From the NCBI GenBank assembly GCA_001311805.1, contig BBCA01000027.1, positions 1 to 39,699 on the forward strand: a stretch of 39,699 bases of DNA. Direction: 5' to 3'. The notes beneath the pieces are model-generated. The model had not been told where the DNA came from. It ran no database searches and saw only the letters and a program-made list of their open reading frames with translations. This document shows positions 1 through 9,831 of the stretch, piece after piece (position 1 is the first letter of the stretch; every line of letters starts with the position of its first letter). The stretch is from Lentibacillus juripiscarius JCM 12147 (GTDB lineage: Bacteria; Bacillota; Bacilli; Bacillales_D; Amphibacillaceae). Position numbers and translations under genes: made by a program.

Positions 1-150
1 ATCCCGAGCATGAGGAGGCTCATAAGCCGATCTGGGCAAAGAAGACACTGCGAATGCGCCCAAAGGAAGCTTGAGCAGATGTCGCACTTGTACCCGGAAT
101 GATGAAAGCGTCCACCTGAAGTGGAAATTAAAGACAACAAACTTATTGTT
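1..150. repeat. Truncated copy of the composite intergenic repeat (family R2)
   Basis: No gene is visible in the first 300 bases. Bases 6-23 are identical to 17691-17708, inside module Y of the R2 repeat between spoVID and hemL, and the context continues with AGCCG in one and CAGCCG in the other. A tail resembling the R2 'GTGGAAAT' flank follows near 118-130. The copy is cut by the window edge and diverges after base 30, so only its membership in the family is supported. Confidence 0.6.
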
Positions 151-220
151 CGTATTTTTAAGGCAGATATCGAATTATGAAATTCGCTTAGCCTAAGAAA
201 ACAATAAAACACCTAAAAAT

Positions 221-254
221 AGAGTGCTAAAACCATTGCGATTTAGCACTCTAT
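221..254 (-). terminator. Terminator of the mre-min operon
   Basis: A 12-bp perfect inverted repeat (TAGAGTGCTAAA / TTTAGCACTCTA) with an 11-base loop lies about 50 bases past the minD stop. On the minus strand the stem is followed by a T-containing tract. It is the natural end of the mreBCD-minCD transcript. Confidence 0.8.
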
Positions 255-301
255 CTGCATTGTTATATACGGTTTTCCCTACAAATATGACCGGATATGT
301 A

Positions 302-1102
302 TCAATCAGGTCCGCATACCAAAAATTTCTTTACTTTTTGAAACATTCCCTTCTCGTCTTCTAGGGACTGTAATGGAACTGTTTCCCCCAAGATACGCCG
401 GGCAATATTCCTGTACGCGATAGATGCTTTCGAATTCCCCTGAAGCGCTACAGGCTCCCCACTGTTTGATGCCTTAATCACCTCATCATCATCAATAACA
501 ATACCGACAAGATCAATGGATAGAATTTGGATAATATCATCAATATCCAGCATATCCCCGTTTTTCATCATATGATTCCGAATACGATTGATTACTAGTT
601 TTGGGGGATCAATCGTTTCATTCTCCAGCAAGCCAACAATGCGATCTGCATCCCTGACACTTGATTTTTCCGGTGTTGTGATAACAATTGCCTTATCGGC
701 ACCCGCCACAGCGTTTTGGAACCCTTGCTCAATGCCTGCAGGACAATCAATAATAATATAATCATATTCTTGTTTCAATTCACTGATAATGGTCTCCATT
801 CCATCCATCGTGACGGCTGCTTTATCACTCGTTTGAGCGGCAGGTAAAAGAGACAGGTAATCAAACCGTTTATCCTTGATTAATGCTTGTTTGAGTTTGC
901 AGCGTTGTTCAATAACATCAACAATATCATAAATAATCCGATTTTCGAGCCCCATGATAACATCAAGATTTCGCAGGCCTATATCTGTATCGATCAGGCA
1001 GACTTTTTTCTCCATCAGAGCCAGGGCAGTACCAATGTTTGCAGTTGTCGTGGTTTTACCTACCCCTCCTTTACCGGAAGTGATTACAATTGCTTCACCC
1101 AT
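302..1102 (-). CDS. minD: Septum site-determining protein MinD (ParA-like ATPase)
   Basis: MinD is a membrane-associated ATPase that recruits MinC to the poles and blocks polar division septa. About 266 residues. The deviant Walker A GKGGVGKT is at residues 10-17, followed by the DTD motif near residue 40. The start ATG at 1102 is chosen because AAAGGAG lies 8 bases upstream; it overlaps the minC stop by 8 bp (ATGGGTGA). The last residues read VKKFLVCGPD as sequenced, but adding one T to the run at 331-335 gives VKKFFGMRT with a stop at 306. That is the expected C-terminal amphipathic membrane-targeting helix, so the tail probably carries a one-base error. Confidence 0.96.
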   Translation of the reverse strand: MGEAIVITSGKGGVGKTTTTANIGTALALMEKKVCLIDTDIGLRNLDVIMGLENRIIYDIVDVIEQRCKLKQALIKDKRFDYLSLLPAAQTSDKAAVTMDGMETIISELKQEYDYIIIDCPAGIEQGFQNAVAGADKAIVITTPEKSSVRDADRIVGLLENETIDPPKLVINRIRNHMMKNGDMLDIDDIIQILSIDLVGIVIDDDEVIKASNSGEPVALQGNSKASIAYRNIARRILGETVPLQSLEDEKGMFQKVKKFLVCGPD

Positions 1103-1780
1103 TAAGCATTCTCCTTTCAAACCCGCTTATATCCTTCCGTTTACGCGAAAGAATCTGCAGCCGGTCAATCACGATTTTATCCTGTTCCTCATCAATAAGT
1201 CCGCACTCCATATAGACGCCTTCCGAATCATAATCGGGAGCCCGACTGATATAGTCAGCAATACGGAGCTGGTTCGGCTTCATGTAAGATGCAGCAATCA
1301 CCGCATCACGGTCACCATTTGCACCAGCGTGCGCGATTCCAAGCAGATTGCCCATAACAAAACATTCCCTGTTGTGATTACTTTTCCGCCAGGATTCACG
1401 TCCCCAACCAGTAATAAATCACCGACATATTCCAGCACCTGACCGGATCTCACTATTCGATTGACCACCTTCATTTCACTTTCTTCTTTCCAAGTTAAAG
1501 CTTCATCCCGGTGAACGACATTAGAATCAAATGAATGGATGGAGAAACAGTTTTTAGCACCTATTAACTCATTCAGCTGTTTCTTCTGCCGGTCATTCAA
1601 ATAGCGGTCTCCCAATTTGACCGTCACAGGGACTACAGGTTCATCCTTTTTTGGCCTGTATTCAGAGAGCTTGTCACTAAGCTCTTCTAAAACATCCTCA
1701 AACGAACCGTGATCGTCAATAAATAATGTTAAACCATCTTTTGTACCTTTAATTGTAATCATCTGTTTCGAATCAAGCAC
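1095..1780 (-). CDS. minC: Septum site-determining protein MinC (one frameshift)
   Basis: MinC inhibits FtsZ polymerisation and works with MinD next door. The N-terminal domain starts ITIKGTKDGLTL; the C-terminal beta-helix contains GDVNPGGKVITTGN then GNLLGIAHAGANGD. The two halves are in different frames. One T is missing near 1360 (GTTTTGTT for GTTTTTGTT), and restoring it joins GGKVITTGNV to FVMGNLLGIAHAG, the family sequence. The start is GTG at 1780 with GAGGTG 8 bases upstream; the ATG at ITIKG is less well placed. Corrected length is about 229 residues, normal for the family. Confidence 0.94.
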
Positions 1781-1831
1781 GTTGCGTTCACCTCAATAAT
1801 TCACCTTGACATTACGCACTAAAAGGGGTTG

Positions 1832-1974
1832 TTCAAAAAGTGCGGTAAAAAATGACACTTCGAATTTCTTCGTTGGCTTGCTTTTCCGTTCCTCATGTAT
1901 TAAAAGCATACATTCCGCTACTCAAAGCTGCACCGCCTCGAACTTCTTGGTCCTTTTTATCCTCCTTTTTGAAC
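1832..1974 (+). repeat. MITE-like intergenic repeat R1, copy a
   Basis: 143 bp bounded by perfect 10-bp inverted ends GTTCAAAAAG / CTTTTTGAAC. The interior matches the reverse complement of 24198-24373 over most of its length, for example CTTCGAATTTCTTCGTTG and CCGCTACTCAAAGCTGC; copy b carries about 30 extra bases in the middle. No protein is encoded. It lies between mreD and minC, so it splits an otherwise tight operon and would be transcribed within it. Confidence 0.85.
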
Positions 1975-1979
1975 TCCCA

Positions 1980-2521
1980 CTAAAAGTATCCAGAGCCTCC
2001 GGAGAACCGTTCCTCTTTCCATTTAACAAACCGGCTGGCCAGGAGCGGGTATAGCAGAAGAAGAAATAATCCATTTGCAAGAGCTGTTGGAAGCATCCGG
2101 AATATCAAATAATCGCTCCACACCACTTCTGATATGCCGGCAACAGAAAATATAATATTGATAAACACATCAGTAAGTGCCACACCTGTAATGCTGAGTA
2201 GCATAGCGGCAAAAAATTAGCATGCAATACTTTGGCCAACCCATGGATCAGGTAGACAACCAGAGCATAGCTGAACATATAAACACCCAGTACCCCTGTA
2301 TAGACAACATCAATCAAAAAGCCGAAAATAAACCCATGAATGACGGATGCGTAGGTGTCTTCCCTGTCAAAGAAAATAATCTTTAGGATTAGAAACACCA
2401 GCACCCAGTGGGGGACAAGCTGCACGTCACTTTCAACAAGCGAAAATGGAAGCAAATCGAGTGCTACACCTTCCAGTACAAGCAGCAGAAAAAGCAGAAA
2501 TGGAATCACTATCCGGCTCAT
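1980..2521 (-). CDS. mreD: Rod shape-determining membrane protein MreD (one frameshift)
   Basis: MreD is the small integral membrane partner of MreB and MreC in the elongation complex. About five hydrophobic segments, first at residues 2-25, with family-typical text such as LKIIFFDREDTYASVIHGF. The frame breaks near 2214 in a T run: adding one T joins VLHANF to FAAMLLSITGVALTDVF. The ATG at 2521 overlaps the mreC stop (ATGA), indicating translational coupling. Corrected length is about 181 residues, close to B. subtilis MreD. Confidence 0.92.
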
Positions 2522-3392
2522 GACGTTTCATCCTTCCCGGAAGTATCATCACCAGATTGGTCACGGTCAACGACGATGACATTATTAATTTCATACATGT
2601 CCGCCACTGGTTTGACAAAGGCAGTCCTTGTAAGTCCATACTGATCCGGCTTGACCTCCTCCACCTTACCAATCGGCAATCCTGAAGGGAACACGCCACC
2701 CATACCGGAAGAAAGAACCAGTTCGCCTTTCTTCAAATCCTTATCAGACTCCTCAATGATCTTAAACACCAGGTTGCCTGTTTCTTCATCATAGCCCTCA
2801 ATCATGCCAAAGATATCCTTATCTTCTTCACGGGCTATCGTTGCTGAAATCCGGCTGAACTGGTCAAATCCTGAAAGCAGCTTGACTGTTGATGTAAATT
2901 CAGAAGGGGTTTCAACTTTCCCAATCATTCCCTCAGATGTGATAACGGCCATGTTTGCCCTGATGCCATCCTGCTTTCCCTTATTAATGGTCACTTGATC
3001 CATCCACTGTTCCGGTGATCTGGATATGACGGAAGCCTGAATCGGAGTATAGGAACGAATAGATTCTGTTTTTTCCAGCAGCTCACGAAGCTCGTCATTC
3101 TCTTCCTCCAGCTTCTGGACTTCATAAAACAGACTTTTGTATTCAGCTATCTTCTCCCGTAACAATTGATTCTCATGGTACGTATTTTTAATATCACCAA
3201 TATTGTCAAAAACTGTTGTAACATAATCCACTGGTGTATGTACAATGCTTTGTGTCCATCCAACAGTATCCTTGATGAATTGCTCAGCAGTTGTCAGGTT
3301 CTCCCTGTCCCGTAATGAAAACCCAATCATAGCAACAAGTACGATTAATCCTATTAAAAGTATGAATAATCTTTTTTCTGGAAAAATGACAT
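2518..3392 (-). CDS. mreC: Rod shape-determining protein MreC (N-terminal frameshift)
   Basis: MreC is a bitopic protein that links cytoplasmic MreB to the periplasmic peptidoglycan synthases. The ATG at 3392 has AGGTG 6 bases upstream and lies 13 bases after the mreB stop. Restoring one T near 3380 gives MSFFPEKRLFILLIGLIVLV, a basic tip and membrane anchor that runs into MIGFSLRDRENLT. A coiled coil follows (about residues 65-110, LLREKIAEYKSLFYEVQKLE), then the paired beta-barrel domain with VITSEGMIGKV and VLSSGMGGVFPSGLPIG. About 291 residues. Confidence 0.93.
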
Positions 3393-3404
3393 AAAAACAC
3401 CTAC

Positions 3405-4443
3405 TTATTCAAACATGGACCGGGAAGATACATTCGGATGGGACCTGAAATGCTGAATGTACTCCAATGATTTGCCTGTTCCATTTGCAACGCTTTCCAG
3501 CGGGTCGTCCGTTACAAATACAGGCATTTCCGTTTCATCACTGATGATATGGTCAAGATTCCGAAGCAAGGATCCGCCACCAGACAGAACGATTCCGCGA
3601 TCCATAATATCAGCAGCAAGCTCCGGTGGGGTTTTCTCCAGTGTGTCCTTCACCGCCTCTACAATCGATTCGACAGTTTCACTCAGAGACACAGCAACCT
3701 CCCTGGAGGTAATTGTGATCGTCTTCGGAAGCCCTGTCAGCAGATCACGTCCTCTGATATCCATTTCGACATTTTCCGTCACTTCACCGGCCACACCAAT
3801 ATCCATCTTAATGGATTCGGCTGACCGTTCACCAATCATCAGATTATAGTGTTTGCGGATATAGCTCGTGATGGAATCATCCATATTATCACCTGCCGTG
3901 CGGACAGATTTACTTGTCACGATACCGCCCAGCGAGATGACGGCGACTTCCGTTGTTCCTCCGCCGATATCAACTATCATGCTTCCTGTCGGCTCCCATA
4001 CCGGAAGTCCGGCACCAATGGCTGCAGCAAATGGTTCAGCAATCGGAAAGGCATCCTTTGCACCAGCTTGTTTCGTCGCATCCACAACCGCCCGTTCTTC
4101 TACCATCGTAATTCCGGATGGGACACAAATCATGACGTTGGTTTTTTAGCAAACAGGGACCTGTTGCGCATTGCTTTTTGATAAAATATTTCATCATAAC
4201 AGCAGTTGTATCATAATCGGCAATCACACCATCTTTCAAAGGCCGGACCACTGAAATATTACCAGGTGTCCGCCCAATCATATTGTGTGCAGAACTGCCG
4301 ACCGCTTCAACTTCACCCGTTTGGATATTTTTAGCCACAACAGTCGGTTCCCGCACAACAACCCCCTTGCCGTGAACAAACACAAGTGAATTTGCGGTAC
4401 CTAAGTCTATTCCCAAATCCTGCGACAAGCTGAACTTTCCCAA
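3405..4443 (-). CDS. mreB: Rod shape-determining protein MreB, bacterial actin (two frameshifts)
   Basis: MreB polymerises on ATP under the membrane and directs lateral wall synthesis. The phosphate 1 loop [12 protein letters not shown] is at the N-terminus, phosphate 2 is [12 protein letters not shown], and the adenosine motif is [15 protein letters not shown]. Two one-base deletions, near 4173 in an A run and near 4143 (CCAACG for CCAAACG), put the middle segment [21 protein letters not shown] in a third frame. The start is TTG at 4443 with AAAGGAAG upstream. Corrected length is about 346 residues. It heads the mreBCD-minCD transcript and is essential in most rods, so the breaks are unlikely to be real. 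Confidence 0.95.
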
Positions 4444-4594
4444 AATAATCTTCCTTTCCCCAGCTGCAATTCATTTATTATTTCTGCCGTTTTTATCATT
4501 AACTGACAATATGTTCTCTATCCAGTTTGCTCTAATGGTCTATTTTAAACATCTTCTATTACAAAGTAAATGATAGTATGCATAGAAAGCATAA

Positions 4595-4632
4595 AAGCGC
4601 CAATCTCAATCAGGGGCTGAAAACTGGCGCTT
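4595..4632 (-). terminator. Terminator downstream of radC
   Basis: An 8-bp stem AAGCGCCA / TGGCGCTT with TTTTA following on the minus strand lies about 50 bases past the radC stop. It separates radC from mreB. Confidence 0.7.
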
Positions 4633-4682
4633 ATTTGTAACGTCTATTTAATTATACGGGAAAAATCGAAAATTGGATAGTG

Positions 4683-5370
4683 TTATAGATATCCTTTTTC
4701 CTTCAATGAGACAAATTTCCTGTCACCGATAACCAAATGGTCCAAAAGTTCGATACCAATCATTTTCCCTGATTCGGCCAGCCGCCTTGTCACGTGCACA
4801 TCTTCCTGGGAAGGTGCGGGATCTCCTGAGGGGTGGTTGTGTGCGCAAATAATGGAGGCTGCTGATCGCTTGACAGCTTCTCTAAACACTTCACGGGGAT
4901 GTACAATAGATGCATTCAAACTTCCAATGAAAATTGTCTGCCTGTGGATAATCTGGTTTTTCGTATTTAAAAAAGGACAACAAAATGCTCCTGATTCAGA
5001 ATACGCATTTCTTCCATAACATAATCCGCCCCATCTTCCGGTGAACGGATTACATATCTGTCGCTTTGTTTGAACTGATTCATCCGCCTCCCCAGTTCCA
5101 TGGAAGCAAGCAGCAAAACTGCTTTTGCTTCGCCTATTCCCTTAATCGCGGTTAGTTCTTCCATGGTTGCATCTTTTAGCAGATGAACCCCTTCAAAATG
5201 CATTAATACCCGATTGGCCAACACCATAACCGATTCATTTTTGTTCCACTTGCAATCAAAATCGCCAGAAGCTCCTGATTTGCCAAATGACTGGGGCCGA
5301 ATTTGACGAGCCTTTCACGTGGCCTGTCTTCTTTTGGAACATCTTTGATCATAATCGACGACGATTCCAT
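4683..5370 (-). CDS. radC: RadC family JAB1/MPN protein (two frameshifts)
   Basis: RadC-family proteins have an N-terminal helix-hairpin-helix region ([13 protein letters not shown]) and a C-terminal JAB1/MPN+ metal-binding domain. Its ligands are visible as [16 protein letters not shown] near residue 180. The cellular role is unsettled; the old radiation-repair name does not prove function. One base is missing near 5250 (A run; joins ASGTKNESV to MVLANRVL) and one near 4968 (T run; joins FVVLF to [18 protein letters not shown]). The start at 5370 has GGGAGGA 6 bases upstream. About 230 residues. In B. subtilis maf precedes this gene; it is absent here. Confidence 0.93.
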
Positions 5371-5568
5371 GCACAGTCCTCCCTTAGCTAAGATACAACT
5401 ATCGTACTGATTTAGCTTCGGGTGAACAACTGGCCAAAATGTCATTTTCACCAGCTGGAACATGCCAAAAATAGTATTTTCTCCGGCTGAAAATAGTATT
5501 TTTAGCAGGGCTTTACAGCAGAAAACGCAATAATACGCATTTTCCCATAAAATTTATTTCCTGTATAA

Positions 5569-6489
5569 TCAGTCTGAAGCCAGTTGGTTGAACTGCTCCC
5601 AAAGACGTAGGAGCGACATGTGGTCCTGCCATTTGTCGGCTTGTCCCATTTGCTGATACTCTTCCTTCACAGAAGCTGTTAAGTCAGCTATATTTTGGGT
5701 TCTTCGGAATGGTATCAACCACTTTCTGCCATCCTTCAGCAGACAGACTACTTCCTTTACTGACAGAATCCAGTGCAGAGTTCCACTGTGTCTGGTACGT
5801 CTGCAGCCATTCCTTTTCGTGTTTTTGAACCTGGATTTCCTTTGCTGATGCCGTCCATTCCTTCACATAAACTTCCAGACCCTGGCCAGTAATTTCATCT
5901 GCCAGCGCGGCTGCCTGATCCTTCGTATTAGCAATTCCTGCGAGGACATAAAAGTAGTTGCTTTTTCCCAGGCCATGGCTGCAAATCCTTTTGCTTGAAG
6001 GTCTGTGCCATTTCATCCGCGTTAGCCTTTTCGCCGAATTTCCCAGCCTGCAGCACGAACGCGGTTTTCGATTCTATTGCCGCAGGTGACGCTGCACCGT
6101 CTGTCTGTTGACTTCCCGAATTATCCGCATTGGATCCGCTATCCTCATCATCGGCTACCAGCGCAGAATCGCTTTGCTGGCTCATACCCTTATCAATGTC
6201 TACGAATAAATGCAGCATAAAAACCTAGGAATGACCCAATGATAAGGGCTGATGCAGATGCAAGCAGAAATGGTTTGAACGGTTTTAGCCTGGATTTGCG
6301 ACTGAGAAAATAGCCGTCCTCTCCTTCATCACTCTCTTTTCTGATCAATTCAGGTATATCAGAATCCTCGATGGCTGCTGCTTGCTCTTTGCTGAATTCC
6401 TTAATCGAGTACTTTTCATCCGCATTGGAATGATTGCGTTTCTTCCTTTTTTGGCCATCCAGCCAAACAAATAGTTTCTTTTTACCCAA
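5569..6489 (-). CDS. spoIIB: SpoIIB-like SPOR-domain sporulation protein (several frameshifts)
   Basis: B. subtilis SpoIIB acts at the sporulation septum during engulfment; the assignment rests on gene order (folC side to radC side) plus architecture. A charged cytoplasmic N-terminus (about residues 1-75) is followed by one membrane segment (FLLASASALIIGSF), a Ser/Asp-rich linker, and a C-terminal SPOR-like repeat (VLQAGKFGEKANADEMA, then YFYVLAGIANTKDQAAALA). Frames change near 6224 (T run), near 5990 and 5962 (GGG and A runs), and near 5686 (A run). After the last, the sequence continues NIADLTASVKEEYQQMGQAD and ends at 5569, well past the apparent stop at 5684. About 307 residues. Confidence 0.8.
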
Positions 6490-6621
6490 ACCGATTCCCC
6501 CCCATGTGCCAGTTTAGTCAATCCTAGCATATGGACAATAAAAGTAAGACGATTATTGTCAAACTTTCAAAAAAACTTTCAACATAATACAACATTCAGA
6601 TGTCTATCCCATTGTGGAATG

Positions 6622-8342
6622 TTAGGACGTCTGCAAACCTTTGTAGACAGCCACCCGGTTTCTTCCCTTTCTCTTGGCTCCCATATACATAGCCCTGTCC
6701 GCATGCCGGAAAAGCTCACTTGGTGTTTCACAATGTGTCGGATACGCTGCAACACCGACACTGACCGTAACCTTGACTGTGGTTAACTGTTTATCACCGG
6801 AAAGATGGTTTTGGGTGTAAAAAGGCTCATCCGAAACACCTGCCCGCAACAGTTCAGCAATTTGTCTGGATTCCGCCAAACCGATATGCGGGAGGAAGAT
6901 AACAAATTCTTCCCCGCCATATCTGCCTGCTGTCCCCTTATTACCAATAATGTCGCTGACCCTCGCCGCAATCTGACATAATATTTCATTTCCGGCCTCA
7001 TGACCGTATGTATCATTCACTTGTTTAAAGTAATCCAGATCAAGGATGATCAAAGAAGCCTTTGCTGGCTCATGAGTCCCATCGTCAGATACAAAAAGTT
7101 GTCCAGCAGTTTTTCCATATAAGTAAGATTATATAAGTTGGTCAAACCATCTCTTTCGCTTTGTAACTTGGTAACTTCATAATTTTGGCATTTTCTACTG
7201 CAACACCCAAATAGTTTGTCAAGATGTTCATTACTTGAAAATGCATCTTCTCAAACGCGTGTTTCTCTACTGATTCAACCGTGACAACGCCAGTAATAGT
7301 GTCCCCATATTCGACAGGCATGGACAGCACACTTTCCGGTTCAGCCGGATCCGGTCTACCATCACTCCTCCTATTGGCAGGAGCGTACCTATACTGAAGA
7401 GGTTTCCCAGTTTCCCAGACAGTACGACTGAATGACTTATCTCTATTACTAGGTTCAGGCGGCAAACCGGCACCAAGCTGGACATCACAGAACCGCTCCA
7501 GTCTTAAGTTTCCGTTATTCACCATATAGATGTAGACATAGTCAACCGGCAGCAGCTGACTGATTTCATGGGTGAAAACATCGTATACGTTAGCCACATC
7601 CATGCGATATGTCAACCGGTGCCCAATTTCCCCCGTCCGCTCAAGCAGCCGGTTTATTTCTCTATAGGAGTACAACAGCATCAGTATTATAGATATGAAG
7701 ACGAAAGGAATGCCCAAATAAAAAATACCGATAATGCCAATTTCCGTATAAATAACAAACAGAACAAAACCAACCGGTATGGTAAAGAGAGCCGAAACGA
7801 CTTCCCATTTCATGCCTTCATCTATCAGCTTTATCTGACGCCGGTAAAATAGCTTGTCCACTAATTTATTGCCAACCACATTTAGCAAATAAATCGTAAG
7901 CGCGTACCCGAATATAGCAGCAATCTGTTCCTGCCCCTGTGCAGCAAGACTTGCGTGACTGCCGCCGAACAAAACGAAAACCTCAGCAGCAATGACGGAT
8001 ACGAATGAAAACATCAGCATATTTAAGGGATAGCGGTAGGCGTCTTTTTCCCGCACCAATTTCAACAGAACAATAATAACTGCCAGCTGTGTCAGGAGAA
8101 TTTCTGCAAACAAACCAAAACAAGGAAAACCACCATGCTTATACCATTCACAAAAAAACCGGATTATCCTTGATCGTAAGCGGAAACCAGGCCACTGCTC
8201 CCATCAATAAAGCAAATAGTGCAATGTCCAGTGAATGGCCGCTGATGTTCACATAATAGTACTGATAGGCCCCCAAAAGTAACAGCGGCCACAAAATTAC
8301 CCACATCACCCATAAAACAATGATTTTCCGTCTGACTACCAT
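6622..8342 (-). CDS. Membrane GAF-GGDEF diguanylate cyclase (several frameshifts)
   Basis: Predicted to make the second messenger c-di-GMP from two GTP. About 200 N-terminal residues form multiple membrane segments (WVILWPLLLLGAYQYYY, LFALLMGAVAWFPL, then more). A GAF-like domain follows (about 215-360, with FCDVQLGAGLPP), then a GGDEF domain with LIILDLDYFKQVNDTYGHEA and the active motif RYGGEEF. No RxxD inhibitory site precedes GGEEF, so product inhibition may be absent. Breaks near 8155 and 8120 (T runs), 7165 and 7097 are restored by single bases; for example KLQSERDGLTNLYN becomes continuous. The start at 8342 has GGGAG upstream. This is the position of comC in B. subtilis. The input signal is unknown. 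Confidence 0.88.
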
Positions 8343-8439
8343 TTATGTGCAACTCCCTGCGCCAAATTCATTTACTGCTGCCTGAAATCCCCATTCTACC
8401 AAAGGCGTCGTTTCAAAATTTTAGAATAATTTCATTTTA

Positions 8440-9730
8440 CTACAACCCTACTGTTTCTTCAAAATATTTCCTGACATTTGTAATGAAATGCAACGAACCA
8501 GTGATAACGTAACAGCCGCTTTTTTGCAACGTGAAAATATCACTGACAGCCTGCCGCCAATTTTCCATAAGCCGGACATCCGCATGCTGCGTGCAGCGAC
8601 GAAGCTCCGTGGTACTGGCCGCCCGGGGGTGTTCAAACGATGTTAAAGTGATAGCGGAAAAATGTTTCTCCAGCTGCTGCAGCATACCCTTTATATCTTT
8701 ATCCCTGAATGCAGCAAAACAAGTTGAGATTCCGGACCGGTGCATTGTGCCGGGAGAGTCTCCGTTAATGCCTGCACGCCTGCCGGGTTATGTGCACTGT
8801 CCAAGATAACAGTGGGGTTCTCAGAGATATATTCAAACCTGCCCGGAAGCGTGGCACCAGAAAGTCCATGCAGTGATTTATTCCAATCAATCGAGAAACC
8901 GCTTTGTTCTAGAATAGACAATGCCATCACTGCCAAGGATGCATTTTGTATCTGATGGCGGCCGAGTGCCCTGATGGAAATGTTCCTTACTTGATTGCTC
9001 TCAGCTTGCCATTGAAATAGTTGAGAATCTTTTGTCACATGCAGCAATTCTGAATGGAATGCATCACCGGATTGAAACACGGGTGCGTTTTTTGTATTGC
9101 CTCGGCAATAATACTTTTATATGCTTCCTCATTCATTTCCCCGGCAATAACCGGCCTTTTTTCCTTAATGATGCCTGCTTTTTGCCAAGCGATTTCCCCA
9201 AGTGTGGTTCCTAAAAATGCCGTATGGTCCTTCTCAATATTTGTTATAATCGACATGACTGGATCAAAGCAATTTGTCGTATCATACCGGCCGCCCATCC
9301 CGGCTTCTATCAGCGCTACATCCACGTCATCCGCAAAGTGCAGAAAAGCAATTGCTGTAATGATCTCAAATGAAGTCGGGGCGTTTTGCTCCTGGTCAAG
9401 CCGCTGAATAAATGGATAAATCTGATTCATTAATGTTATGATAGTTTCTTCTGGGACTTTCCTGTGGTTAACGGAAATATGACCTTTGACGCCGTCCATA
9501 CTTGGGGACTGGAACACTCCCACACGGCAGCTGTTCGCTATCAGCCCATGCTTTATGTACTGAATTGTTGATCCTTTGCCGTTTGTTCCTGCCACATGGA
9601 TAGCGGTCACCTTTCCCTGTGGGTCACCAAGAAAGTGCAGTAATTTTCGGATTCGATCCAGGCCAGGCTTCATTCCCAGACGCTGCCTGTTTTGAAAAAA
9701 GGCTTCTACCTGCCGATATTGACGGAACAT
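8440..9730 (-). CDS. folC: Bifunctional folylpolyglutamate / dihydrofolate synthase FolC (two frameshifts)
   Basis: FolC adds glutamates to reduced folates and keeps them in the cell. It is a Mur-ligase-fold enzyme. The P-loop VAGTNGKGST is near residue 47, with EAGMGGRYDTTN and TNIEKDHTAFLG downstream. The frame breaks near 9052 (A run; joins EAIQKNAPV to FQSGDAFHSELL) and near 8730 (joins LPAQ to HRSGISTCFAAFRDK). About 430 residues after correction. In B. subtilis folC follows valS; here two plus-strand genes and a terminator separate them, so it needs its own promoter, a candidate for which lies at 9784-9812. Confidence 0.95.
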
Positions 9731-9758
9731 GTTTACACCGCTTTTCTTTAGAAATGTA

Positions 9759-9780
9759 GCTGTTGAACATTTACAACAGC
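9759..9780. promoter_or_regulatory. Inverted repeat between divergent folC and ATP-grasp genes
   Basis: GCTGTTG and CAACAGC form a perfect 7-bp inverted repeat with an 8-base spacer. It overlaps the candidate plus-strand -35 and sits near the predicted folC transcription start. It could be a repressor operator or a leader hairpin; no known operator family is matched. Confidence 0.35.
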
Positions 9781-9791
9781 ATTATTATAGC
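9763..9791 (+). promoter_or_regulatory. Candidate sigma-A promoter of the ATP-grasp pair
   Basis: TTGAAC at 9763-9768, a 17-base spacer and TATAGC at 9786-9791. It overlaps the opposing folC promoter. Each hexamer departs from consensus, so this is tentative. Confidence 0.35.
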
Positions 9792-9812
9792 AATAATCAT
9801 CCGTTATTTGAA
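9784..9812 (-). promoter_or_regulatory. folC: Candidate sigma-A promoter of folC
   Basis: On the minus strand TTCAAA (9807-9812), a 17-base spacer, then TATAAT (9784-9789) preceded by TGC as an extended -10. The -10 is a perfect match. It lies about 55 bases upstream of the folC start. Confidence 0.5.
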
Positions 9813-9831
9813 TGAGGAAAGGACGAAAGCA

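Noticed and set aside
4036..4443. Programmed frameshifting in mreB
   Set aside because: Two breaks with a third frame between them, no slippery site plus pseudoknot, and similar breaks in dozens of other genes point to sequence error.
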